Positions 1 to 12,300 of a DNA stretch of 64,000 nt are shown here, one piece after another. Source of the DNA: Yamagishiella unicocca (Eukaryota; Chlorophyta; Chlorophyceae; Chlamydomonadales; Volvocaceae). Location: NCBI GenBank assembly GCA_003116995.1, contig BDSL01000079.1, forward strand, positions 310,001 through 374,000, in the 5' to 3' direction. The first letter of the stretch is position 1. Every line of letters begins with the position of its first letter. Below the pieces are notes generated by a model. That model was not told the origin of the DNA. It ran no database searches and saw only the letters and a program-made list of their open reading frames with translations. The position numbers were made by a program, and so were the translations under genes.

Positions 1-3000
1 CGGCTGTCGTATGGTGAGGCGGCCCCGCGTACATGGGCCTTTCCTCTTGTCCTGGGTTCGCCTGGGCTTGAGGACACTGTAACATCTCTCTGATAGCAAA
101 CAGCTACTTACAACGCCTTGGTAGCTTCAAACTTGCCTGGAAATTCACGCCCCTTGGCCCCATTCGCCCTCCGTCATCGATTCAAAATGCACCCCTCGCT
201 CCTCATCACTCGCAAAAAGAGGCCAATTATTGGGGGGGGTGATAAGAATCCTAGAGGCTGGAATCCTGGACGTTATGGCACTGCAACATCATGAGAAGAT
301 GGGGGGGACCCGCAGCTTTCCTCAGCTCTAAGGCGAGCACCGTCAGTCATACAACGTTGGGGGGCTTGTACAGTAGGCCACAACCCCAGCAGTTACAGGA
401 TGCGAGTATTACAAGGGAGCCAGAACGGCTACAAGCGCGGAAGCGCAACCAGGCGGGCCCGATGGGCCAGACCACGACACAGAGCAATGGGCAAAAGAGC
501 CCGCCCTCACCGGCCGGGAAGGGGCAAAAGCCGAAGGCAGCCAAACACGAGGACACGGAGAAGGCAGCACGCACAACTCAAAGCATGGGGAGGAAAGCAG
601 TTACAGCAGATCGTTTTTGTCCTTAAGCTGGACGATCTTCAATATAGCCGTGATGATGCTGTAACATAAGGACCTGTGACAATGATTACATGTGACAATC
701 ATGTCAATGACCTGCTGATGCGGTCCAACCTACTGGCGTGTAGCGCTGCGATTTTACGATGTACATCCGTATGGTTCATACGACACGCGTCCGGTCAGGT
801 CAGGAGGGTAAATGACACAAGGTAAAAGTATAGCCTCTTCCTCGTTCACGCCCATAGCGCGTAGGGGTACCCCTGCGACAGTTACTGTACAGCTGCTTGA
901 AGCTGCTTCGGCCGAGCACGCAGGGCCGAGCTAGGAGCGAGTCGAAGGATTCCATCGAATTCAACCCTACCATACATTCTGCATCAAGCTGGATGCATCG
1001 ATATAGATTTTGCTAATATGCGTGGTAACTCACTTACGAATAACTGCGAATTGCGAACGGGCGACGCCAATGTAGACGCAGATACTGGCTGACATGCCCA
1101 GCCTACAGTGACCTTTGCGCTGAACTGCTTGCAATGGACATAACGCCCAATGCCAAAGATATTGCAAGTCATAAGTATGGCGAAGTACAGTATAGCGAAG
1201 GGGAACTAGCGAGCGTGTCGCACCATACCGGTATCAGATATCGCCGCTCAGCGATCACGGGTACGAAAAAGGTATTCTGGCCAAACTGCTACTTTATCGG
1301 GGTGATACTTTTAGACAATGCATTGGGTTCGCGGTCCATGAGCCACCTGGCTCATCTGGGCCTTCCAAGCTCCAAAAGCTTATAACCAAGCAATCATTAA
1401 CCCAATCATTAGATGCATGCTTTGAACTCATTCACATACCCAAGAAAACGTAAAGCCTGTACTGGCGCATGACATACAATACGGACTAAATGTGACGAGC
1501 ATCGTTCTCGACGGCGTGCGGAGAGCATCGGAACCCTGATACCACACAAATTGCAACTGCAAATAGTTACCTTGCGATATTGTAAGAAATATGCATCGGT
1601 AGCCAACCGCCTTCTGGGGGGTCTTCATGGCCGAGCATGATTTAGCGTACCCTTACAGTATGTCCCAATGGAATTGAATTCATCGTTTCTAAGATTGAGG
1701 TTGTTCCTCTGTGCTATGTAGGTAATGTTAAGTCTAGCGCGCAGCATAATTGTAAGTCATGGACGCACGTGATGTCGGACAAAAAATGGGTCGCTACCTT
1801 TTATTAACTTTATACGGCCTCTCCCAATATTTCAACCTGTAGTTTCTTCACAGAATAATTACGTCTCACATGCTTCGTTAGCCATGCATAAGTTCTGGTG
1901 CTGTGGGCGACCGTCGCGGTATGCCGGACATAGCCCTGAAAATGAAGACGGCCCGGTGCAATACACCAAGGTTCCTCCGTCTCTGCGGCTGGATACTTTG
2001 GGGGTCGTCCAAGCCGCAGAGGCGTCCTCGTGGGTTGCGGAGGTAGGCCTCATTCGTGTCTTCGCCTGTTGGTCCCGGCCTTCGCACCTCCGCACTTCGT
2101 CATAACTGCCTGCCTGCGTAATTCCTATGCTATTACGCGTAGGCAGCTGTATCTGCCTGCACCAGCTTAGCTGAAATGGCCGCGCGAGGAGGCACCGCAA
2201 GTAGCTGGCCATCGAGGCTACTTGCGCAATTGCAGACATTAAATGGTATATTAGCCACCTCGTGTGCAAGGTACGCGTTGGATCCCCTAGTTCGCTGTCC
2301 CGCTCGTTAAGTTAAGGCCAATGGCATACCTGCAGGCTCGCGCTCTTCGCTCGTACTCATGGCGGCAATGCGGCGTGCGTGTTAAGCGCATCCGCGCCTT
2401 CGCAGTCAGCATGGGAGCGCGCGCCGACCGCCCTAGGTTGGAGCAGGACAGCTCTGCACGACCGGCTTGAAAAGGTCCGCTCGGCGAGGCAGATTCCCTT
2501 GCGAATAACCTGTTGGTAGCAGCTGGGAGCTACGTCGCTGAGAAGAGGGTTTGGCCTCCGTACGTCGTTGTGCCGTTGTTCGCGGTAACGTTACTGCAGG
2601 CCGTGAGAGCCTATTCTGGGCATTGGATGAGAGGGCACGGAGCTGCAGAAACGTGGCAACAGCGAGGGGGGGAACAGGAGGCCGTCGCCTCATGCCTACG
2701 AAAGGGCAGTTTTGGCCGACTACGATGCCCGTAGTATCGTGCACTCGTCCCGCAAACGGACCGATGCTTCTGCGCCCCCCTGGACGACCGCACATGCATC
2801 GCACGCCTTTTTCCCTGGATTCCTCTCTACTCCCCAATCAGATCACGAAGCCCTTGCTCTTGCCAGCCCAGCCGCGGCTGTGTCACACGCGGTTGGCTTT
2901 CAAATCAACTCGCTCCTCCCCGCTCGCCCCCCCTGCTCCCGCTTACCGTCCTCGCCCATCACCATCGCCACAACCCCCACCTCCACTGCCATCGCTACCA

Positions 3001-3061
3001 CCGCTACCACCGCGGACAACAACCTCCTCATCGTCAACACCTCCTACACCATCAGCATAAC
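1..3061. other. Left intergenic region, no supported gene
   Basis: No ORF here has a recognisable domain or a convincing exon structure. Base composition is mixed and less GC-rich than the genes to the right up to about 2.5 kb, then becomes C-rich and low in complexity (Pro, Ser and Thr codons in every frame). One or more 5' exons and the promoter of the kinase gene probably lie between about 2.5 and 3.06 kb. The frame of the first supported kinase exon stays open from about 2735 but contains no ATG before 3182. Confidence 0.5.
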
Positions 3062-3340
3062 CAGCAGCAGGGCTGTGAGGTCGTTACTGTCATCAGTCGC
3101 CAGCACGACCCCATACTGGGCCCCGACGCGTCCTGCCTGTCGTCCCACTCCTTTTGCTCATTGTCCACAAGTGTCAACGGAATGCCCACGCCTCCTCTGC
3201 TCCTACGTCCGGGCGACCTGCTGGCCCTTCCCATCACGTGCAATGGCCGCGTGGCCGCCGCCCTGCTCCTGTCTTGGGGTACATCCGACCGACCAGCCCG
3301 CCAGCCGTCCGTCAAAGGGTCAAAAGCCAATGGTAACGGC

Positions 3341-3391
<51 letters not shown>

Positions 3392-6300
3392 GCGGCGGTT
3401 CCTGCTGCTGCCGAACTGGAGCTGGGCCCCGCCGACCTGCGCGAGCTGCGGCGGCTGGCCCAGTTCGTTGGCTTCGGGCTGTTCAGCGACCCTCAGCAGG
3501 CGGCGTACCTGGAACAGGTGGGGGGGGACCGGGTGGGGGGGTGGCGAGCGTTTGGCTGGTGGGGGGGAGTGGGGCGTGGGGGGGGGTCCGATCAACCTTG
3601 TCCCGCCGCAGCATTATCGTGACCCCAACCCCCGCTGTCTTTGGCCATCCCACCCCCCCGCTCCCTTTGGCCATCCCACCTCCCCGCTTTCTTTGGCCAT
3701 CCCAACCCCCGCTTTCTTCGCTCTACCCCCACCCCCACCCAACCCAGGTGGCCTGCCTCATCGCCGAGATCAGCCACGGCGCCTCCACCGGCCTGCACGA
3801 CGTGGTGGCCTCCCTTCTGGACGCCATGCCCGCGCTGCTGCACACCAAGCTGTCGTTGCCGGTGCAGCCGCTGCTGGCCGCCGTGCTGGGGCACTCCATC
3901 CCGGCAGTCATCTTCGCCAGGCGCCAGGCGGGCGCAACAATACCAGGCGTCCTGCAGGTAGGCGTGCGGGGGTCCAGGGGGGCGGCCTGCAGAGGGTGGC
4001 GTAGCGGTCCAGGGAGGGCGGCCTGCAGGGATGGGCGTGACGGTCCAGGGACGGCGGCCCGCACAGGTGGGGGTAGTGGTCCAGGGAGGCCGGCCTGCAG
4101 AGGTGGGCGTGACGGTCCAGGGAGGCCGGCCTGCAGCGTAGTGGTCCAGGAGGGGCGTCCTGCTGCAAAGGTAGGTGAGGCCATCCCACCACTGCGGCTG
4201 GCGGGGCGTAGCGAGCTCTGACGGCTGGGCAGGCTTCGGCGAGAAGTTGGCCCCCGGGCAACAACAGCTGGAGCTGCCCTTGCCCGTGTCTGCTCTTGTC
4301 GGCGACTGCCGACCGCCCGCCCTAGGACACGTGATGGGGTACGTCCCCAACACGGGGCTGGTGGGGAAAGCCCGTGTACTAGGAAGCCGATGTCAGCGGG
4401 CTCGGTCTGCTGGCCGCCAGCCGGGTTCTCGTGTGACCTCAGCCGCACCCGCTCACAACCACCGTGCCGCCCGCAGAGCAACACAAGCATCGGCACCAGC
4501 AACACGGCAGGCGGCGTGCGCTCGCTGGCCCAGGGGGGCTCCGCCGTACCCGCGCTGGCTGCCATGTCCGGCATCAAGCCGATGTTCGGATCCCTGCTGA
4601 GCCACGGCAGTAATGGTGGGGGGCTCGGCGACTCCCACTCGGGCAGCCGCAAGCACCTGGCGCGTGACGTCAGCGTCGCAAGCATCGCGCTGGTGGCTGC
4701 GGGGATGCGATCAGGAGACCTGCTGGACTGCGTGGGGGGCAGCGGCGGCGTAGGCGGCAGCATGGAAGGCGGCGGTGGCGGAGGCGTCAACCGGGTCAAG
4801 GCAGTGCGCACCTCGCTGGCGTACACGCTCCTGCAGAGGGTGCTCAGGTTGGTTCAAACCGCCGTCGTGGCTGGCTGGCTGGCTGATTGGTTGGTTGGTT
4901 GGTTGGTTAGTTGGTTGATTGGTTGGTTGGCGGTGTGCATGTCCTTGCCTGCCCGCGCCACACGCGGCTGCGACCGCATCCAATCCCGTCCCATCATGCT
5001 CCCGCCCCCCCGCGGTGCTACCCAGCTGCACCCGCCACACGTCGCGTCGCCTGGCCATCGATGCCCCGGAGAAAGTGCGAATCTCCCGCCAGGGTACTGT
5101 TCCTCCGCAAGATGACGCATCGGGCCAGGCACCATGCCCCAGCCCGATGCCCGTCCCTTGCCTCCTCAACCTCTGCCTCGAAACCCTCCGCACCCCTCCC
5201 CTCACATTCCTCTCCCCAGCAGAGTGTCCACCTACAGCAGCTGCGCGAACGAGGACCTGCTGGACGGCCAGATCGGCATCACCCCGCTCGTGGTCGCCGA
5301 CGCCAGCAGCCAGGTTCTGGAGGAGGAGCAACCCGGTCGCGACGTGCTTCTGGCCGCTAACCTCACGGGGGCGGGGGTGGCGTGCATGGTGCTGTGCGCA
5401 GAGGCGCCGCAGCCGCAGGGAGGCTGGTGCCCCGGGGGCCCGTGGACGACGGCCTCCGCGGCAGCGGGGACGGCTCCAGGGCTCTTCACCCAGCCGCTGC
5501 CGACGCTCGACGCGCAGTGGAGTGGGGGTGGCAGCCGGGGCTTTGGAGTGGACGGACACGAGCTGGGTAGCGACGGCAGCTGCAAGGCGGGCAAAGCGAC
5601 CTCCATGGCGGCAGGGGGCCCCTCGGGGGCAAGGGCCCCGTCGGCGGCCCGCATCGGCGAGTTCCTGCCGTTGCCGGGAGCTGCTTCCGCGTCCTGCGTC
5701 ACGTCATCATCCTTCGGCCCCGTAGTCGGCCACGTATCCCCAGGCCCCACGCTGCCGTTCCGCCTGGCGCTGTACCTGGTGTCGAGCGATGCGGTGCCGG
5801 GCGCAGTGCTGGACGCGGCGGCGGAGGAGATGAAGGGGCTGCTGCCGGTGAGCGGGAGGCGGGGGGATGGCATAAAGACTGTTGCACGACATAGGTTTAA
5901 TAGGCGGGGAGGGGACGGTTCGAGGAATACCCGTGGATGCCCGAAAAAAACGTTTTCGGGCATCCCCCTCACCGAGGGGGAGGGGGGGAGGGCGCTAAAG
6001 CTGGTGGGGCCGGGCTGACGGCGCGTCCTGTCCGGGGCTACCGGGGCTTCGTCTGTCTCTCGCTGCAACGACGCCCTAGGAGCAGTAGCGTCACCATTCA
6101 AACCGTCTAACAACCAACCGACACGCCAACCGCCGCCACCCCCTACGCAGCTGGTGTTTGGGGCCATGCACGCAGCCATCTCCGCCGGCGGCATCGCAAC
6201 CACCGAGTGGTGCACCCTGCAGGTGGGTCGGAGCGCGGGCATTCGTGTTCGGGGTTCTGCTTTCTGCTCGGTTTTGTAAATTGGTTTTAACTGAATGAGT

Positions 6301-9300
6301 TGTAACTAACAAGCGGGGCCGCACGACGTGAGTGAGTGTGTCACGTCGGCCGGACACACGCCGGAGAGAAGCCATTGGATCCCTGTGGGCCGCGTGCTGG
6401 GGCCCCAGGGTTTGTGGATTCTGGGGTTCAGGGTTTGTGGATTTAGGGTTTAGGTTGGCGTTACCCATATAATGGTACGGCGCCGACCCGCGGCCTGAAC
6501 ACTGCCTTTCCTAACCCGCTCCCCCCTCCACCTGACCCCCCCCCCACCACCACGCCACCGCAGTCCCAGCTGCTCCAGCGCGCCACAACCACCGGAAGCC
6601 TGGACCTGCCGACACCCACCCCAGGGGACCGCCGCCAGACGCCGCCGCCGCCCGCGCTGCTTCAGCCGCACCTGCACCCCCCCCACCCCAGGTCCCCCGC
6701 CCCGCCGTCACAACCCAAGTCCCCCCGGTCCATCGGCGGGGTCGCCGCGAGCCCCTCGTCCATCCGTCGCGGCTCAATCGGGGGCGTTGCGAGCGCCAGC
6801 CGGCTGCGCCTGGCCTCTCCAGCTCCCCCCATGACTCCAGGGGACCCGCTTATAGAGTCCAACCCCATGTCTCTGTCGTCACCCTCTTCGGACGAAGATG
6901 AGGGTGACGAAGAAGGCAGCGGGACTGGGGTTGAGGTTGCAGGGCCCGGGGGGGTCCGCAGCCGACAACGCGATGGGGGCTCTCGGCGGCAGCGGCTGCT
7001 CCGAAAGAACATGAACGACCTAATCATATCGTCGACGCAAATGGACGACATTGATATGGCCGGGGGAGCGCCTGGCCAGCCTCCAAGTAGGGTGGGGTGT
7101 GTTGCGGGCTGGGTGCGGGGCGGGCTGGTTCGGGTGTTAGGGCGGGGTATTGGATGGTGGCGGGTTTCGGGGCGGGCTATTAGAGGGCCGGTAGGAATGC
7201 ATGCAGCTGGCTGCCGGCTGGTGTTCCGGGAAGTATGGGGGGATAAAAGGCGGGCGGTGGGAGCAGGGGGTGTGGACTCAGGTCGGCCAGGTACGACAGC
7301 AGGATCTCCACTCGTACGTTCGTACGGAAGGCCGACCAACCCTAGCCTAGTAGGAGCGATGGTGGTACATGTGAGGGGGGACACGTGGCTGAAGGCAGAG
7401 ACTCCCAGTTAGGTTGTCCCTAGCAGGCCCTAGCACTGTCAGGGTTTTGATAGCCTGAGCCTGCTGCGTGCTTGGCCAGCAGCAGGAGTTGCGACCCCTC
7501 CAGCCGACCCCTCCAGCCGACCGCTCCCCTGCCCCTCCCCCGCCCCTCCCTGCCCCTCCCCTCCCCTCCTCGCTCCGGCAGGGCATCCTCTGATGCGCAA
7601 GGTCTCCGCCCCTTGCTACGCGCTGTCCAGCCCCGTGTTGCGGGTGGGTGCAAAAGGGGGGGAGGAAAACCGATATGGCAGGAAAACCGGTATGCCAGGA
7701 AAACCTGTGGATCGGGGGGGCCGGGGAAATCCGTGTACAAGTGAACGGGGGGGATTGCAAGGAAAACCCGTGTACGAAGGAAACACGTTTAGAACAAACG
7801 TTTACAGGGGGAATGCCGGGTAAGCCCGTGTACGAGACGTAGGAGATGGGGGAGATACACTCCAGGGGATGGGTATGAGAGGAAACCCCTGGGTCGGCAC
7901 GGGATAAGTAAATCGATGAGGAAATGTGGGGGGAACGTGGTATTTTACCGCTCCCACACCCCACCCACCCACCCACCCGCCCTGGCTCCTCCCCTTACCC
8001 CCCCTGCCCCCTGCCCCCCCCCCCTGCCCCCCCCCCCTGCCCCCTGCCCCTCCTCAGCTGGAGGACGTGGCTGGCCCCCGGCCGCTGGAGCTGCTCGTGA
8101 GCAGCGCCCGGACCCGACTCACTGCGGTTGCGGCGGGGTCGGACGTGGGGGAGGAGGCCAGGTGGGGGGGTCGGACGTGGGGGAGGAGGCCAGGTGGGGG
8201 GGTCGGACGTGGGGAGGAGGCCAGGTGGGGGGGGTTGGACGTGGGGGAGGAGGCCAGGTGGGGGGGTCGGACGTGGGGGAGGAGGCCAGGTGGGGGGGTC
8301 GGACGTGGGGGAGGAGGCCAGGTGGGGCGGGGTCGGACGTGGGGGAGGAGGCCAGGTGGGGGGGGTCGGACGTGGGGGAGGAGGCCAGGTGGGGCGGGGT
8401 CGGACGTGGGGGAGGAGGCCAGGTGGGGCGGGGTCGGACGTGGGGGAGGAGGCCAGGTGGGGGGGTGATGACACGATGCAGGGCTGCTGGGGGGGAGGGC
8501 TCCCCTCAATGTCGGGGCTCACTCCGCGCCCCCCGGCCCTACGCTGCTCCCCCAGGCTGGCCGTGACTCAGGACCTGGCTGCTGTGGACCTGCACGAGGT
8601 CATTGGCAGCGGCGGCCAGGTGGGGGGAGGGGTGGGAGGAGGGTGGGAGGAGGGGTGGATGGAGAGGGTATGTCCCTGTTGGCGCCTGCAGGTAGCCATG
8701 CAGCTGGGTGACCCCCCAAGGTGCGCCAGCTACACTTCCCACGTCGAGTAGCCGGTTCTTTTTTGCGCACCCCTCCCCCCTCCCCCAGCCATCAACCGGT
8801 TTTTATACACCCCCCCCAGCCATCTAGATACCCCACCCACCGACCAACGCGACACCCTCCCCCCCCGCCCCCCTGTCCCCACCGCCTGATAGGGTGTGGT
8901 GTTCCGCGGCACCCTACACGGCCTAGAGACGGCGATCAAGGTAGGCCAGGGGCTGCGGGGGGCTGGGGGCCAGCAGTAGCAGCAGTGGCAGCAGTAGCGG
9001 GCGGTCGCGGCGACTTCCAATGGATTGCCCGCGGGCCACGATTCGTGTAACTAAAATATGGCTGTGTAGGAGGTGTGTCCAGGGCGGCTGCGGCCGGGTT
9101 TCAACCAGCAGTGCCTGGGGCTCAGATCCCCTCTCCCTTGTCGGTTGTCGGTTGGCGGTCTCACGCCCCCAGGTGTGGGAGCACAACGGCCGCGCCCCTC
9201 TGGAGCACGACGGCGAGTGGCTGTCGGCGGAGGCGATCAACGGCGACTGGACCTCGGAGGGCGGCGGCGGGAGGGCAGCGACGCCGCCGCCGGCGGAGGG

Positions 9301-12300
9301 CGTGGCGGAGGCGGTGGCGTCTAGCCGGGACTGCATCCGCCAAGCCAAGCGGGGCGCAATGGAGGTGGGTGGGGGCTGATGTGTTTTGCACCACCGTACC
9401 GTCGTTGCTTGGCTTGATGGCAGTCCAAGGTGTGCCCTGCTGGGCGCATCGGACAGCAAGCTTTGCGTCCAACGTCATCTCCACCATCCTCACCGGGTTA
9501 TGACATGTTCTTCGGGCACATTTATTCCTACCTATCCGGTTTATCTGTTTCCTGGTCTCGGTATGCGTCCCACGCAAACTCGCGTAGCTTGTCCTGCTAG
9601 TGCGGGGGCCGCTCTCCGCACCAACTACATGCCCCCGCCCCATCCCGGGTCGCTTCCCCCCTCTCACCCCGGGTCGTCCCCCCCCCCCAACCCCCCTGGG
9701 TCGTCACGTGTCTGACGCAGGTGGCTGTGACCGCGACGCTCTCTCATCCCAACGTCGTACAGACGTACGCCCACTTCTCCGACGTGGTGGTGGTGGAGCG
9801 GCAGCTGGCGCAGCCCCCCCCCGGGGGCGCCAACGCCGGGCCCCCGCAGCTGCGGCTGTGCGCGCATGATGACCCGGTGTTCAGGGGGCAGAAGGCGGGC
9901 CCGCTCAACACAGTTCTGTGCCTGGTGGGTAGCTGCCGGGGAGGGGAGGGGAGGGAGCTTCCTGGCAGATTTGCCCGGCTGCAGGGGCTTGTCGGGTGCT
10001 GGCCATCCTTGTGAAGCAAACCCTCCTCGTTCCTCTCGTCTCCAACATGCTCTCGCTCCCACCATGGCTACTCCGATGCGCCCAGCCCCACCCGCGCACA
10101 CTTCTGCCCTTCATCCCTCCCTCCCTCCCCACCCTCCCTCCCCACCTTCTTCCGCCAGGAGTACTGCGATGCAGGCACCCTGCTGTCCGCCGCTCGCCGG
10201 GGTGACTTCCGGCTGCCGGACAGCGGCCCCCGGGACGGCCCCGTGTGGCCCGACATGGTGCCGCTCTACACCAGCCTGCTGGAGGTGGGGGGGGGACGGC
10301 GGGATGTAGGGTGCTTCTTCAGGTTCCCAATACCATTCCAAACCCTCTCCCCCCCGCTCCCCTCCCCCCACAGGTGGCTCTTGCCCTGCGCTACCTGCAC
10401 TCCCGACGCCTGGTCCACTGCGACCTCAAGCCGGGCAACGTGCTGCTCAAGACCATCGCCAGGGACCCCAGGGGCTGGATGTGCAAGCTGAGCGACTTCG
10501 GATGGTGAGGCGGGGGGGCGCAGGGGGGAGTGGAAGAACCCTCGGGCCGACACATAGAGAGAAAGGAAGCGAGGAGAGGGGGAGGGAGAGGGATGAGTGG
10601 CCGGGGAAGACCACCTTTTGCTGAGACTGCAGCCGCACCCCTCCCCTTTTGCTGATTGCGGCCCTCCCGCTGCTGCTGCTGCCGCTGCTGGCCGTGCTTT
10701 CGCGCTGTGCAGTGTGCGAGTGCTGGACGAGATGGGTCCGGACGGGTCGCCGGGTTTCCGCATGGCGCAGGTGTTCGGTACGGTGGCGTACATGGCACCA
10801 GGTGCGTGGGTTGGCGGTTGGCGGTTGGGTTTTGAGGTTTGGAAGCGTCGCAGCTGCAGCAGCTGTATACTTGGTAGACCGGTCCTTCAACGCCTGGCCC
10901 CAAACCCAGCTCACCTGCCCCCATCTGCCTCCGGTCCCTCCCGACTGACGTGCTATCATACCCTCCACCTGACTGCACCGCTGTGTGTATGTGTCCGCCG
11001 AACCTACCCGGGCTGCCCAACACCGTCATCGCGGTGGCCGCAGAGTGCTTCTCCCGAGGTGCGCCCCAGGAGGGGGGAGGGAGGCCGGCGAGGGGGACAC
11101 TGGGTGCTTGTGCGGGGAGGGGCGCGCTGCGGCATGGGCAGCAGCTATCCGATGGCTCTTCGAACTTCCTTTCTGCGTGAGATCTATGTTCTATTGGGCG
11201 GGCGGTGCACTGGAAAGCCCCAGCCGCACCCGGGCTGAGACATCTCTGCCTTTAGAACGTGCGGCCCAATACGCATGCAGCTTCCGCAACCACATACCTG
11301 CGGTGCCCCACTGGTCGTGCGCTCAAGGGGCGCAACGCCTCTCCCACACCACCTCGGGTTTCCCTGACTCTCCCCACCACTCCTCTCCACCCACCCACCC
11401 ACCCACCCGCCCATCACCACCCCACTCCCCACCCCACCACCCCCCGCGCAGGCCGGCTGCTGGGCGCCGGGGTGGACGTGTTCGCATTCGGCGTGGTAAG
11501 GATCCGGCAGAGGACCGGGAGGATCCATGCAACGTCGTACGTACATCTTATGCCGTACGCCGTACTGCCATAGGTTTTGGAGGCTGCTACAGGCCCACTG
11601 CCCGGCACTGCTTGGGTGCTAATCTAGTCTGACCCAGCCGCTTCCTGCCCAGACCCTCCCTGGCTGCCTAGCACCCTTGACCCCCTCCTCCCCCCACGCC
11701 GCCGCCGATTTCCTTTCCTTCGCGCCGCAGTTGATGTGGGAGCTGATGCACTGCAAGCCGCCCCACGGCGGGGTGGACCCCAAGGTACGTGGGTTTGGGA
11801 ATGGGGGGCATTGCCTCGAATGGGGGGGCGCCAGCTGATAACATCCGCTTTTGAGGGCCCGTTGAGTTTCACCCGCCCGCTGGCTTCTTCGGATTCCTTG
11901 GTTTCTTAAATTCTCTCCCAAGCACCTCGCCACCCTACCGCCTGCACCCCCCCCCAACCCTTCCTTTGCTGCGGTCCCCCGCGCAGGAGCTCCCCCGTTT
12001 GGTAGCGCGGAATAACGTGCGGCCTGAGTTCCACCCCCTGGCTCCCGCAGAGTACCGGTGGGTGCGGGGTGGCGGAGGTTCGGGGGTGCTGCCCAGGGGA
12101 AATGAAGGGTCGCCGGATGTGGCGCTGGAGCCCCCACTGCGCCCCTTCCCCTCCCCTGACCCCTAGCGTGCGCATTTAAGTCGAGTCTCCCCTTCACATC
12201 TCAACTGACCCACAACCGCCGCCGTTGGCTCGCATCCGCCCCGTCCCCCAGAGCCATGGCGATCCGCTGCTGGTCCTCCTCCTCTGACCGCCGACCCACC

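Larger units (their letters stand above)
3062..8161 (+). other. Kinase gene: N-terminal (GAF-like) exons
   Basis: Exons inferred: ?-3517, 3748-3957, 4477-4847, 5223-5847, 6151-6222, 6564-7086, 7582-7643 and 8058-8161 (or 8058-8137). The first exon contains the stretch LRPGDLLALPITCNGRVAAA after a Cys/Ser-rich strand-like segment. This resembles the GAF-like sensor half of volvocine kinases, but I cannot name the domain firmly. A 15-residue Gln run follows. The exon at 5223-5847 is rich in Gly, Ser and Ala and looks disordered. The exon at 6564-7086 carries Pro/Ser-rich sequence and an acidic patch (SSDEDEGDEEGSG). The exon at 7582-7643 is less certain and is supported mainly by phase. The last exon can end at 8137 or one repeat unit later at 8161, without a change of phase. 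Confidence 0.6.

Noticed and set aside
3541..4221. Continuous ORF from kinase exon 2 through the 36-bp repeat
   Set aside because: The donor at 3958 and the acceptor before 4477 preserve phase and join conserved-looking sequence; the read-through is low-complexity.
3723..6242. Long antisense ORFs over the kinase gene (for example 3723-4826 and 5232-6242)
   Set aside because: High GC content opens antisense frames; they are Pro/Ala/Arg-rich, lack domains and mirror the + strand exons.
7916..8522. Gly/Arg/Trp- and Pro-rich ORFs on both strands over the 31-bp array
   Set aside because: Produced by the tandem repeat. Only the first part (from 8058) joins in phase to the kinase exons.
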